DNA of 64,000 bases from Auanema rhodensis (taxonomy: Eukaryota; Nematoda; Chromadorea; Rhabditida; Rhabditidae), in the NCBI GenBank assembly GCA_964057225.1, contig OZ059900.1, forward strand, positions 20,723,638-20,787,637. The letters run 5' to 3'. Of the stretch, positions 1-11,200 are shown piece by piece. The notes beneath the pieces are model-generated. The model ran no database searches, was not told where the DNA came from, and saw only the letters and a list, made by a program, of their open reading frames with translations. The translations under genes were made by a program, and so were the position numbers. The stretch's first letter is position 1, and each line of letters starts with the position of its first letter.

Positions 1-317
1 TTCCTTAATTTTCTAACCCCTGTTTTTTTGTCGTGAAAGTGGAACTAGACGTTGTACGAACAATTTTGAACTAGGTTTCATTGACATTGCATGAGTTTGA
101 ACACATGAAATCGTAAGTCAAAACCTTGTTTACAGCGAAATTTCCAAAAACTGGTTTTCCAGCATAATAAAATATTTCTAATGGGAAATACTGTGTTTTT
201 GTATTTTTCTAGTGTTCAGCATGTAAAATGATTCATTTTAGTATGTAACACGCTGAAATTCGTTGCATTTGACGACTCATATGAACAAAAATCGATTTAA
301 TCAATATTCGCCATAAG

Positions 318-327
318 GGGCGTGCCC
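318..327. repeat. GC-rich inverted repeat of the monomer (first example)
   Basis: GGGC at 318-321 pairs with GCCC at 324-327 around GT. It is the only GC-rich patch in the monomer and recurs in almost every copy; changes include cctctt, ccctttatgg and the 7-bp loss. The GGGCGTG string resembles the core bound by KLF/SP-type zinc fingers, but that is only a string match. Confidence 0.6.
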
Positions 328-559
328 TCAGAATATGCTAATTTCCTTAATTTTCTAACCCCTGTTTTTTTGTCGTGAAAGTGGAACTAGACGTTGTACG
401 AACAATTTTGAACTAGGTTTCATTGACATTGCATGAGTTTGAACACATGAAATCGTAAGTCAAAACCTTGTTTACAGCGAAATTTCCAAAAACTGGTTTT
501 CCAGCATAATAAAATATTTCTCATGGGAAATACTGTGTTTTTGTATTTTTCTAGTGTTC

Positions 560-574
560 AGCATGTAAAATGCT
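560..574. repeat. Short AT-rich inverted repeat of the monomer (example)
   Basis: AGCAT and ATGCT flank GTAAA, giving a 5-bp stem with a 5-base loop. It recurs in nearly all monomers of both arrays. The first monomer of the window has lost it (gattc for gcttc near 229), as have the tttcac and gaagtatt subtypes in part. Confidence 0.55.
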
Positions 575-1026
575 TCATTTTAGTATGTAACACGCTGAAA
601 TTCGTTGCATTTGACGACTCATATGAACAAAAATCGATTTAATCAATATTAGCCATAAGGGGCGTGCCCTCAGAATATGCTAATTTCCTTAATTTTCTAA
701 CCCCTGTTTTTTTGTCGTGAAAGTGGAACTAGACGTTGTACGAACAATTTTGAGCTAGGTTTCATTGACATTGCATGAGTTTGAACACATGAAATCGTAA
801 GTCAAAACCTTGTTTACAGCGAAATTTCCAAAAACTGGTTTTCCTGCATAATAAAATATTTCTCGTGGGAAATACTGTGTTTTTGTACTTTTCTAGTGTT
901 CAGCATGTAAAATGCTTCATTTTAGTATGTAACACGCTGGAATTCGTTGCATTTGACGACTCATATGAACAAAAATCGATTTAATCAATATTAGCCATAA
1001 GGGGCGTGCCCTCAGAATATGCTAAT

Positions 1027-1710
1027 TTCCTTAATTTTCTAACCCCTGTTTTTTTGTCGTGAAAGTGGAACTAGACGTTGTACGAACAATTTTGAACTAG
1101 GTTTCATTGACATTGCATGAGTTTGAACACATGAAATCGTAAGTCAAAACCTTGTTTACAGCGAAATTTCCAAAAACTGGTTTTCCAGCATAATAAAATA
1201 TTTCTAATGGGAAATACTGTGTTTTTGTATTTTTCTAGTGTTCAGCATGTAAAATGCTTCATTTTAGTATGTAACACGCTGAAATTCGTTGCATTTGACG
1301 ACTCATATGAACAAAAATCGATTTAATCAATATTAGCCATAAGGGGCGTGCCCTCAGAATATGCTAATTTCCTTAATTTTCTAACCCCTGTTTTTTTGTC
1401 GTGAAAGTGGAACTAGACGTTGTACGAACAATTTTGAGCTAGGTTTCATTGACATTGCATGAGTTTGAACACATGAAATCGTAAGTCAAAACCTTGTTTA
1501 CAGCGAAATTTCCAAAAACTGGTTTTCCAGCATAATAAAATATTTCTCGTGGGAAATACTGTGTTTTTGTATTTTTCTAGTGTTCAGCATGTAAAATGCT
1601 TCATTTTAGTATGTAACACGCTGAAATTCGTTGCATTTGACGACTCATATGAACAAAAATCGATTTAATCAATATTAGCCATAAGGGGCGTGCCCTCAGA
1701 ATATGCTAAT
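1027..1710 (+). repeat. Two satellite monomers of types D and E between trimers
   Basis: Monomer D (1027-1368) has ctaatggg with attagcc. Monomer E (1369-1710) has gagctagg and ctcgtggg but keeps ccagcat and cgctgaaat, so it looks like a recombinant between type C and the others. D recurs at 3763-4104. With the preceding trimer these make a five-monomer unit A-B-C-D-E of 1710 bp, and the later trimers look like copies from which D and E were lost. Confidence 0.75.
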
Positions 1711-3762
1711 TTCCTTAATTTTCTAACCCCTGTTTTTTTGTCGTGAAAGTGGAACTAGACGTTGTACGAACAATTTTGAGCTAGGTTTCATTGACATTGC
1801 ATGAGTTTGAACACATGAAATCGTAAGTCAAAACCTTGTTTACAGCGAAATTTCCTAAAACTGGTTTTCCAGCATAATAAAATATTTCTAATGGGAAATA
1901 CTGTGTTTTTGTATTTTTCTAGTGTTCAGCATGTAAAATGCTTCATTTTAGTATGTAACACGCTGAAATTCGTTGCATTTGACGACTCATATGAACAAAA
2001 ATCGATTTAATCAATATTCGCCATAAGGGGCGTGCCCTCAGAATATGCTAATTTCCTTAATTTTCTAACCCCTGTTTTTTTGTCGTGAAAGTGGAACTAG
2101 ACGTTGTACGAACAATTTTGAACTAGGTTTCATTGACATTGCATGAGTTTGAACACATGAAATCGTAAGTCAAAACCTTGTTTACAGCGAAATTTCCAAA
2201 AACTGGTTTTCCAGCATAATAAAATATTTCTCATGGGAAATACTGTGTTTTTGTATTTTTCTAGTGTTCAGCATGTAAAATGCTTCATTTTAGTATGTAA
2301 CACGCTGAAATTCGTTGCATTTGACGACTCATATGAACAAAAATCGATTTAATCAATATTAGCCATAAGGGGCGTGCCCTCAGAATATGCTAATTTCCTT
2401 AATTTTCTAACCCCTGTTTTTTTGTCGTGAAAGTGGAACTAGACGTTGTACGAACAATTTTGAGCTAGGTTTCATTGACATTGCATGAGTTTGAACACAT
2501 GAAATCGTAAGTCAAAACCTTGTTTACAGCGAAATTTCCAAAAACTGGTTTTCCTGCATAATAAAATATTTCTCGTGGGAAATACTGTGTTTTTGTATTT
2601 TTCTAGTGTTCAGCATGTAAAATGCTTCATTTTAGTATGTAACACGCTGGAATTCGTTGCATTTGACGACTCATATGAACAAAAATCGATTTAATCAATA
2701 TTAGCCATAAGGGGCGTGCCCTCAGAATATGCTAATTTCCTTAATTTTCTAACCCCTGTTTTTTTGTCGTGAAAGTGGAACTAGACGTTGTACGAACAAT
2801 TTTGAACTAGGTTTCATTGACATTGCATGAGTTTGAACACATGAAATCGTAAGTCAAAACCTTGTTTACAGCGAAATTTCCAAAAACTGGTTTTCCAGCA
2901 TAATAAAATATTTCTAATGGGAAATACTGTGTTTTTGTATTTTTCTAGTGTTCAGCATGTAAAATGCTTCATTTTAGTATGTAACACGCTGAAATTCGTT
3001 GCATTTGACGACTCATATGAACAAAAATCGATTTAATCAATATTCGCCATAAGGGGCGTGCCCTCAGAATATGCTAATTTCCTTAATTTTCTAACCCCTG
3101 TTTTTTTGTCGTGAAAGTGGAACTAGACGTTGTACGAACAATTTTGAACTAGGTTTCATTGACATTGCATGAGTTTGAACACATGAAATCGTAAGTCAAA
3201 ACCTTGTTTACAGCGAAATTTCCAAAAACTGGTTTTCCAGCATAATAAAATATTTCTCATGGGAAATACTGTGTTTTTGTATTTTTCTAGTGTTCAGCAT
3301 GTAAAATGCTTCATTTTAGTATGTAACACGCTGAAATTCGTTGCATTTGACGACTCATATGAACAAAAATCGATTTAATCAATATTAGCCATAAGGGGCG
3401 TGCCCTCAGAATATGCTAATTTCCTTAATTTTCTAACCCCTGTTTTTTTGTCGTGAAAGTGGAACTAGACGTTGTACGAACAATTTTGAGCTAGGTTTCA
3501 TTGACATTGCATGAGTTTGAACACATGAAATCGTAAGTCAAAACCTTGTTTACAGCGAAATTTCCAAAAACTGGTTTTCCTGCATAATAAAATATTTCTC
3601 GTGGGAAATACTGTGTTTTTGTATTTTTCTAGTGTTCAGCATGTAAAATGCTTCATTTTAGTATGTAACACGCTGGAATTCGTTGCATTTGACGACTCAT
3701 ATGAACAAAAATCGATTTAATCAATATTAGCCATAAGGGGCGTGCCCTCAGAATATGCTAAT
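1711..3762 (+). repeat. Tandem pair of 1026-bp trimer higher-order repeats (A-B-C, A-B-C)
   Basis: Copies at 1711-2736 and 2737-3762 agree at nearly all diagnostic sites: attcgcc in the first monomer, ctcatggg in the second, and cctgcat, ctcgtggg and cgctggaattc in the third. GAATTC occurs at 2650-2655 and 3676-3681, exactly 1026 bp apart. The first copy differs in its A monomer by gagctagg and tttcctaaaac. The pair implies a recent unequal exchange with a three-monomer step. Confidence 0.88.
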
Positions 3763-4104
3763 TTCCTTAATTTTCTAACCCCTGTTTTTTTGTCGTGAAA
3801 GTGGAACTAGACGTTGTACGAACAATTTTGAACTAGGTTTCATTGACATTGCATGAGTTTGAACACATGAAATCGTAAGTCAAAACCTTGTTTACAGCGA
3901 AATTTCCAAAAACTGGTTTTCCAGCATAATAAAATATTTCTAATGGGAAATACTGTGTTTTTGTATTTTTCTAGTGTTCAGCATGTAAAATGCTTCATTT
4001 TAGTATGTAACACGCTGAAATTCGTTGCATTTGACGACTCATATGAACAAAAATCGATTTAATCAATATTAGCCATAAGGGGCGTGCCCTCAGAATATGC
4101 TAAT

Positions 4105-4172
4105 TTCCTTAATTTTCTAACCCCTGTTTTTTTGTCGTGAAAGTGGAACTAGACGTTGTACGAACAATTTTG
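4105..4172 (+). repeat. Truncated sense monomer (positions 1-68) at the inversion
   Basis: The thirteenth sense monomer starts normally and stops after 68 bp with acaattttg. In intact monomers the next bases are aactagg or agctagg. What follows instead is the antisense array. Confidence 0.95.
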
Positions 4173-4173
4173 T
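4172..4173. other. Satellite inversion junction (convergent arrays)
   Basis: Sense monomer position 68 (g4172) is joined directly to antisense monomer position 299 (t4173, start of taaatcgat). Intact sense copies continue with a; intact antisense copies have t before taaatcgat. The joint is therefore blunt, with no shared base and no filler. From here to the window end every monomer is antisense. The joint is a single strand switch, not a gradual decay. Confidence 0.93.
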
Positions 4174-4515
4174 AAATCGATTTTTGTTCATATGAGTCGT
4201 CAAATGCAACGAATTTCAGCGTGTTACATACTAAAATGAAGCATTTTACATGCTGAACACTAGAAAAACACAAAAACACAGTATTTCCCATGAGAAATAT
4301 TTTATTATGCTGGAAAATCAGTTTTTGGAAATTTCGCTGTAAACAAGGTTTTGACTTACGATTTCATGTGTTCAAACTCATGCAATGTCAATGAAACCTA
4401 GCTCAAAATTGTTCCTACAACGTCTAGTTCCACTTTCACGACAAAAAAACAGGGGTTAGAAAATTAAGGAAATTAGCATATTCTGAGGGCACGCCTCTTA
4501 TGGCTAATATTGATT
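4173..4515 (-). repeat. Junction-proximal antisense monomer with private variants
   Basis: The first antisense monomer starts at its taaatcgat and is otherwise nearly full length. It has agaaaaacacaaaaac (near 4261) where others have agaaaaatacaaaaac, and aaaatcagttt (near 4314) where most have aaaaccagttt. Such private changes fit an array edge that is seldom homogenised. Confidence 0.8.
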
Positions 4516-7500
4516 AAATCGATTTTTGTTCATATGAGTCGTCAAATGCAACGAATTTCAGCGTGTTACATACTAAAATGAAGCATTTTACATGCTGAAC
4601 ACTATAAAATTACAAAAACACAGTATTTCCCATGAGAAATATTTTATTATGCTGGAAAACCAGTTTTTGGAAATTTCGCTGTAAACAAGGTTTTGACTTA
4701 CGATTTCATGTGTTCAAACTCATGCAATGTCAATGAAACCTAGCTCAAAATTGTTCCTACAACGTCTAGTTCCACTTTCACGACAAAAAAACAGGGGTTA
4801 GAAAATTAAGGAAATTAGCATATTCTGAGGGCACGCCCCTTATGGCTAATATTGATTAAATCGATTTTTGTTCATATGAGTCGTCAAATGAAACGAATTT
4901 CAGCGTGTTACATACTAAAATGAAGCATTTTACATGCTGAACACTATAAAAATACAAAAACACAGTATTTCCCATGAGAAATATTTTATTATGCTGGAAA
5001 ACCAGTTTTTGGAAAGTTCGCTGTAAATAAGGTTTTGACTTACGATTTCATGTGTTCAAACTCATGCAATGTCAATGAAACCTAGCTCAAAATTGTTCCT
5101 ACAACGTCTAGTTCCACTTTCACGACAAAAAACAGGGGTTAGAAAATTAAGGAAATTAGCATATTCTGAGGGCACGCCCCTTATGGATAATATTGATTAA
5201 ATCGATTTTTGTTCATATGAGTCGTCAAATGCAACGAATTTCAGCGTGTTACATACTAAAATGAAGCATTTTACATGCTGAACACTAGAAAAATACAAAA
5301 ACACAGTATTTCCCATGAGAAATATTTTATTATGCTGGAAAACCAGTTTTTGGAAATTTCGCTGTAAACAAGGTTTTGACTTACGATTTCATGTGTTCAA
5401 ACTCATGCAATGTCAATGAAACCTAGCTCAAAATTGTTCCTACAACGTCTAGTTCCACTTTCACGACAAAAAAACAGGGGTTAGAAAATTAAGGAAATTA
5501 GCATATTCTGAGGGCACGCCCCTTATGGCTAATATTGATTAAATCGATTTTTGTTCATATGAGTCGTCAAATGCAACGAATTTCAGCGTGTTACATACTA
5601 AAATGAAGCATTTCACATGCTGAACACTAGAAAAATACAAAAACACAGTATTTCCCATGAGAAATATTTTATTATGCTGGAAAACCAGTTTTTGGAAATT
5701 TCGCTGTAAACAAGTTTTTGACTTACGATTTCATGTGTTCAAACTCATGCAATGTCAATGAAACCTAGCTCAAAACTGTTCCTACAACGTCTAGTTCCAC
5801 TTTCACGACAAAAAAACCGGGGGTAGAAAATTAAGGAAATTAGCATATTCTGAGGGCACGCCTCTTATGGCTAATATTGATTAAATCGATTTTTGTTCAT
5901 ATGAGTCGTCAAATGCAACGAATTTCAGCGTGTTACATACTAAAATGAAGCATTTTACATGCTGAACACTACAAAATTACAAAAACACAGTATTTCCCAT
6001 GAGAAATATTTTATTATGCTGGAAAACCAGTTTTTGGAAATTTCGCTGTAAACAAGGTTTTGACTTACGATTTCATGTGTTCAAACTCATGCAATGTCAA
6101 TGAAACCTAGCTCAAAATTGTTCCTACAACGTCTAGTTCCACTTTCACGACAAAAAACAGGGGTTAGAAAATTAAGGAAATTAGCATATTCTGAGGGCAC
6201 GCCCCTTATGGCTAATATTGATTAAATCGATTTTTGTTCATATGAGTCGTCAAATGCAACGAATTTCAGCGTGTTACATACTAAAATGAAGCATTTTACA
6301 TGCTGAACACTAGAAAAATACAAAAACACAGTATTTCCCATGAGAAATATTTTATTATGCTGGAAAACCAGTTTTTGGAAATTTCGCTGTAAACAAGGTT
6401 TTGACTTACGATTTCATGTGTTCAAACTCATGCAATGTCAATGAAACCTAGCTCAAAATTGTTCCTACAACGTCTAGTTCCACTTTCACGACAAAAAAAC
6501 AGGGGTTAGAAAATTAAGGAAATTAGCATATTCTGAGGGCACGCCCCTTATGGCTAATATTGATTAAATCGATTTTTGTTCATATGAGTCGTCAAATGCA
6601 ACGAATTTCAGCGTGTTACATACTAAAATGAAGCATTTCACATGCTGAACACTAGAAAAATACAAAAACACAGTATTTCCCATGAGAAATATTTTATTAT
6701 GCTGGAAAACCAGTTTTTGGAAATTTCGCTGTAAACAAGTTTTTGACTTACGATTTCATGTGTTCAAACTCATGCAATGTCAATGAAACCTAGCTCAAAA
6801 CTGTTCCTACAACGTCTAGTTCCACTTTCACGACAAAAAAACAGGGGTTAGAAAATTAAGGAAATTAGCATATTCTGAGGGCACGCCTCTTATGGCTAAT
6901 ATTGATTAAATCGATTTTTGTTCATATGAGTCGTCAAATGCAACGAATTTCAGCGTGTTACATACTAAAATGAAGCATTTTACATGCTGAACACTACAAA
7001 ATTACAAAAACACAGTATTTCCCATGAGAAATATTTTATTATGCTGGAAAACCAGTTTTTGGAAATTTCGCTGTAAACAAGGTTTTGACTTACGATTTCA
7101 TGTGTTCAAACTCATGCAATGTCAATGAAACCTAGCTCAAAATTGTTCCTACAACGTCTAGTTCCACTTTCACGACAAAAAAACAGGGGTTAGAAAATTA
7201 AGGAAATTAGCATATTCTGAGGGCACGCCCCTTATGGCTAATATTGATTAAATCGATTTTTGTTCATATGAGTCGTCAAATGCAACGAATTTCAGCGTGT
7301 TACATACTGAAATGAAGCATTTTACATGCTGAACACTATAAAAATACAAAAACACAGTATTTCCCATGAGAAATATTTTATTATGCTGGAAAACCAGTTT
7401 TTGGAAATTTCGCTGTAAACAAGGTTTTGACTTACGATTTCATGTGTTCAAACTCATGCAATGTCAATGAAACCTAGCTCAAAATTGTTCCTACAACGTC

Positions 7501-8200
7501 TAGTTCCACTTTCACGACAAAAAACAGGGGTTAGAAAATTAAGGAAATTAGCATATTCTGAGGGCACGCCCCTTATGGCTAATATTGATTAAATCGATTT
7601 TTGTTCATATGAGTCGTCAAATGCAACGAATTTCAGCGTGTTACATACTAAAATGAAGCATTTTACATGCTAAACACTATAAAATTACAAAAACACAGTA
7701 TTTCCCATGAGAAATATTTTATTATGCTGGAAAACCAGTTTTTGGAAATTTCGCTGTAAACAAGGTTTTGACTTACGATTTCATGTGTTCAAACTCATGC
7801 AATGTCAATGAAACCTAGCTCAAAATTGTTCCTACAACGTCTAGTTCCACTTTCACGACAAAAAAACAGGGGTTAGAAAATTAAGGAAATTAGCATATTC
7901 TGAGGGCACGCCCCTTATGGCTAATATTGATTAAATCGATTTTTGTTCATATGAGTCGTCAAATGCAACGAATTTCAGCGTGTTACATACTAAAATGAAG
8001 CATTTTACATGCTGAACACTAGAAAAATACAAAAACACAGTATTTCCCATGAGAAATATTTTATTATGCTGGAAAACCAGTTTTTGGAAATTTCGCTGTA
8101 AACAAGGTTTTGACTTACGATTTCATGTGTTCAAACTCATGCAATGTCAATGAAACCTAGCTCAAAATTGTTCGTACAACGTCTAGTCCCACTTTCACGA
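4516..8200 (-). repeat. Antisense segment with 1025-bp trimer higher-order repeat
   Basis: Almost all monomers carry ttcctac. A trimer of ctagaaaaat, then a monomer with tttcac, acaagttttt, aaactg and cctctt, then ctacaaaattac occurs twice. The tttcac marks are at 5611 and 6636 and the ctacaaaa marks at about 5969 and 6994, both 1025 bp apart, one base short of three monomers because one copy has the shortened A run. The monomer at 4858-5198 has tgaaacg, aaagttcgc, aaataagg and ggataat together. Confidence 0.85.
4950..6996 (-). repeat. Segmental copy shared with 28514-30560
   Basis: The string of variants aaagttcgc, aaataagg, shortened A run, ggataat, ctagaaaaat, tttcac with cctctt, ctacaaaatt and again tttcac appears in the same order 23564 bp downstream (for example the variant base of ggataat at 5187 and 28751, and tttca at 6636 and 30200). 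Differences seen by eye: ccgggggtag here near 5818, aaattgttcc here against aaattattcc there, and ccactttc here against ccacattc there. At the left edge ctataaaaat here faces ctataaaatt there; at the right edge ctacaaaatt faces ctataaaatt. Confidence 0.82.
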
Positions 8201-11200
8201 CAAAAAAACAGGGGTTAGAAAATTAAGGAAATTAGCATATTCTGAGGGCACGCCCCTTATGGCTAATATTGATTAAATCGATTTTTGTTCATATGAGTCG
8301 TCAAATGCAACGAATTTCAGCGTGTTACATACTAAAATGAAGCATTTTACATGCTGAACACTAGAAAAATACAAAAACACAGTATTTCCCATGAGAAATA
8401 TTTTATTATGCTGGAAAACCAGTTTTTGGAAATTTCGCTGTAAACAAGGTTTTGACTTACGATTTCATGTGTTCAAACTCATGCAATGTCAATGAAACCT
8501 AGCTCAAAATTGTTTGTACAACGTCTAGTTCCACTTTCACGACAAAAAAACAGGGGTTAGAAAATTAAGGGAATTAGCATATTCTGAGGGCACGCCCCTT
8601 ATGGCTAATATTGATTAAATCGATTTTTGTTCATATGAGTCGTCAAATGCAACGAATTTCAGCGTGTTACATACTAAAATGAAGCATTTTACATGCTGAA
8701 CACTAGAAAAATACAAAAACACAGTATTTCCCATGAGAAATATTTTATTATGCTGGAAAACCAGTTTTTGGAAATTTCGCTGTAAACAAGGTTTTGACTT
8801 ACGATTTCATGTGTTCAAACTCATGCAATGTCAATGAAACCTAGCTCAAAATTGTTCGTACAACGTCTAGTTCCACTTACACGACAAAAAAACAGGGGTT
8901 AGAAAATTAAGGAAATTAGCATATTCTGAGGGCACGCCCCTTATGGCTAATATTGATTAAATCGATTTTTGTTCATATGAGTCGTCAAATGCAACGAATT
9001 TCAGCGTGTTACATACTGAAATGAAGCATTTTACATGCTGAACACTAGAAAAATACAAAAACACAGTATTTCCCATGAGAAATATTTTATTATGCTGGAA
9101 AACCAGTTTTTGGAAATTTCGCTGTAAACAAGGTTTTGACTTACGATTTCATGTGTTCAAACTCATGCAATGTCAATGAAACCTAGCTCAAAATTGTTCG
9201 TACAACGTCTAGTTCCACTTACACGACAAAAAAACAGGGGTTAGAAAATTAAGGAAATTAGCATATTCTGAGGGCACGCCCCTTATGGCTAATATTGATT
9301 AAATCGATTTTTGTTCATATGAGTCGTCAAATGCAACGAATTTCAGCGTGTTACATACTGAAATGAAGCATTTTACATGCTGAACACTAGAAAAATACAA
9401 AAACACAGTATTTCCCATGAGAAATATTTTATTATGCTGGAAAACCAGTTTTTGGAAATTTCGCTGTAAACAAGGTTTTGACTTACGATTTCATGTGTTC
9501 AAACTCATGCAATGTCAATGAAACCTAGCTCAAAATTGTTCGTACAACGTCTGGTTCCACTTTCACAACAAAAAAACAGGGGTTAGAAAATTAAGGAAAT
9601 TAGCATATTCTGAGGGCACGCCCCTTATGGCTAATATTGATTAAATCGATTTTTGTTCATATGAGTCGTCAAATGCAACGAATTTCAGCGTGTTACATAC
9701 TAAAATGAAGCATTTTACATGCTGAACACTAGAAAAATACAAAAACACAGTATTTCCCATGAGAAATATTTTATTATGCTGGAAAACCAGTTTTTGGAAA
9801 TTTCGCTGTAAACAAGGTTTTGACTTACGATTTCATGTGTTCAAACTCATGCAATGTCAATGAAACCTAGCTCAAAATTGTTCGTACAACGTCTAGTTCC
9901 ACTTTCACGACAAAAAAACAGGGTTAGAAAATTAAGGGAATTAGCATATTCTGAGGGCACGCCCCTTATGGCTAATATTGATTAAATCGATTTTTGTTCA
10001 TATGAGTCGTCAAATGCAACGAATTTCAGCGTGTTACATACTAAAATGAAGCATTTTACATGCTGAACACTAGAAAAATACAAAAACACAGAATTTCCCA
10101 TGAGAAATATTTTATTATGCTGGAAAACCAGTTTTTATAAATTTCGCTGTAAACAAGGTTTTGACTTACGATTTCATGTGTTCAAACTCATGCAATGTCA
10201 ATGAAACCTAGCTCAAAATTGTTCGTACAACGTCTAGTTCCACTTTCACGACAAAAAAACAGGAGTTAGAAAATTAAGGAAATTAGCATATTCTGAGGGC
10301 ACGCCCCTTATGGCTAATATTGATTAAATCGATTTTTGTTCATATGAGTCGTCAAATGCAACGAATTTCAGCGTGTTACATACTAAAATGAAGCATTTTA
10401 CATGCTGAACACTAGAAAAATACAAAAACACAGTATTTTCCATGAGAAATATTTTATTATGCTGGAAAACCAGTTTTTGGAAATTTCGCTGTAAACAAGG
10501 TTTTGACTTACGATTTCATGTGTTCAAACTCATGCAATGTCAATGAAACCTAGCTCAAAATTGTTCGTACAACGTCTAGTCCCACTTTCACGACAAAAAA
10601 ACAGGGGTTAGAAAATTAAGGAAATTAGCATATTCTGAGGGCACGCCCCTTATGGCTAATATTGATTAAATCGATTTTTGTTCATATGAGTCGTCAAATG
10701 CAACGAATTTCAGCGTGTTACATACTAAAATGAAGCATTTTACATGCTGAACACTAGAAAAATACAAAAACACAGTATTTCCCATGAGAAATATTTTATT
10801 ATGCTGGAAAACCAGTTTTTGGAAATTTCGCTGTAAACAAGGTTTTGACTTACGATTTCATGTGTTCAAACTCATGCAATGTCAATGAAACCTAGCTCAA
10901 AATTGTTTGTACAACGTCTAGTTCCACTTTCACGACAAAAAAACAGGGGTTAGAAAATTAAGGGAATTAGCATATTCTGAGGGCACGCCCCTTATGGCTA
11001 ATATTGATTAAATCGATTTTTGTTCATATGAGTCGTCAAATGCAACGAATTTCAGCGTGTTACATACTAAAATGAAGCATTTTACATGCTGAACACTAGA
11101 AAAATACAAAAACACAGTATTTCCCATGAGAAATATTTTATTATGCTGGAAAACCAGTTTTTGGAAATTTCGCTGTAAACAAGGTTTTGACTTACGATTT

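Larger units (their letters stand above)
1..1026 (+). repeat. Trimer higher-order repeat, copy 1 (A-B-C)
   Basis: Three monomers in the order A (ctaatggg, attcgcc), B (ctcatggg, attagcc) and C (cctgcat, ctcgtggg, cgctggaattc, gagctagg). The C monomer creates a GAATTC site at 940-945. The same A-B-C order recurs at 1711 and 2737. This copy has private changes: gattcat instead of gcttcat near 229, and gtacttttc near 885 in C. Confidence 0.85.
1..4172 (+). repeat. 342-bp satellite array, sense orientation (12.2 monomers)
   Basis: Twelve complete monomers of exactly 342 bp start at 1, 343, 685 and so on to 3763, followed by a 68-bp partial monomer that ends at the inversion point. I saw no indel between monomers here. 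Subtypes are separated by diagnostic sites: ctaatggg, ctcatggg or ctcgtggg near monomer position 180; attcgcc or attagcc near 308; gaactagg or gagctagg near 69. All copies carry the gtacgaac form at position 55-62, whereas the right array mostly carries gtaggaac (read antisense as gttcctac). Composition is about one third GC. The array runs off the left edge of the window. This is non-coding satellite DNA; the family is not recognised. Confidence 0.98.
1..8575. repeat. Giant imperfect inverted repeat centred on the junction
   Basis: Because the arrays converge, 1-4172 can pair with the antisense array starting at 4404, where caaaattg is the complement of caattttg at 4165-4172. The loop would be 4173-4403 (231 bp) and each arm more than 4 kb. 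Arms are similar but not identical: the right arm has gttcctac where the left would give gttcgtac, ctataaaat variants and several one-base indels. The outer limit is approximate because the right-hand satellite continues, so pairing could extend as far as the left array does beyond the window. Confidence 0.75.

Noticed and set aside
261-278. CENP-B box-like string TTCGTTGCA followed by TTTGAC
   Set aside because: The first half (TTCG, then A at the right spacing) fits the known nTTCGnnnnAnnCGGGn pattern, but the required CGGG is replaced by TGAC. Only about six of nine key bases match, so I do not call a binding site.
1-342. Monomer as an ancient dimer of two 171-bp halves
   Set aside because: The size suggests it, but shifting the monomer by 171 bp shows no convincing similarity by eye. 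The nearest internal likeness (aacacatgaaatcgt and aacacgctgaaattcgt) is about 138 bp apart and short.
5810-5825. aaaaaaaccgggggtag as a special motif
   Set aside because: Single-copy pair of base changes in one monomer (elsewhere aaaaaaacaggggttag); most simply point mutation or sequencing error.
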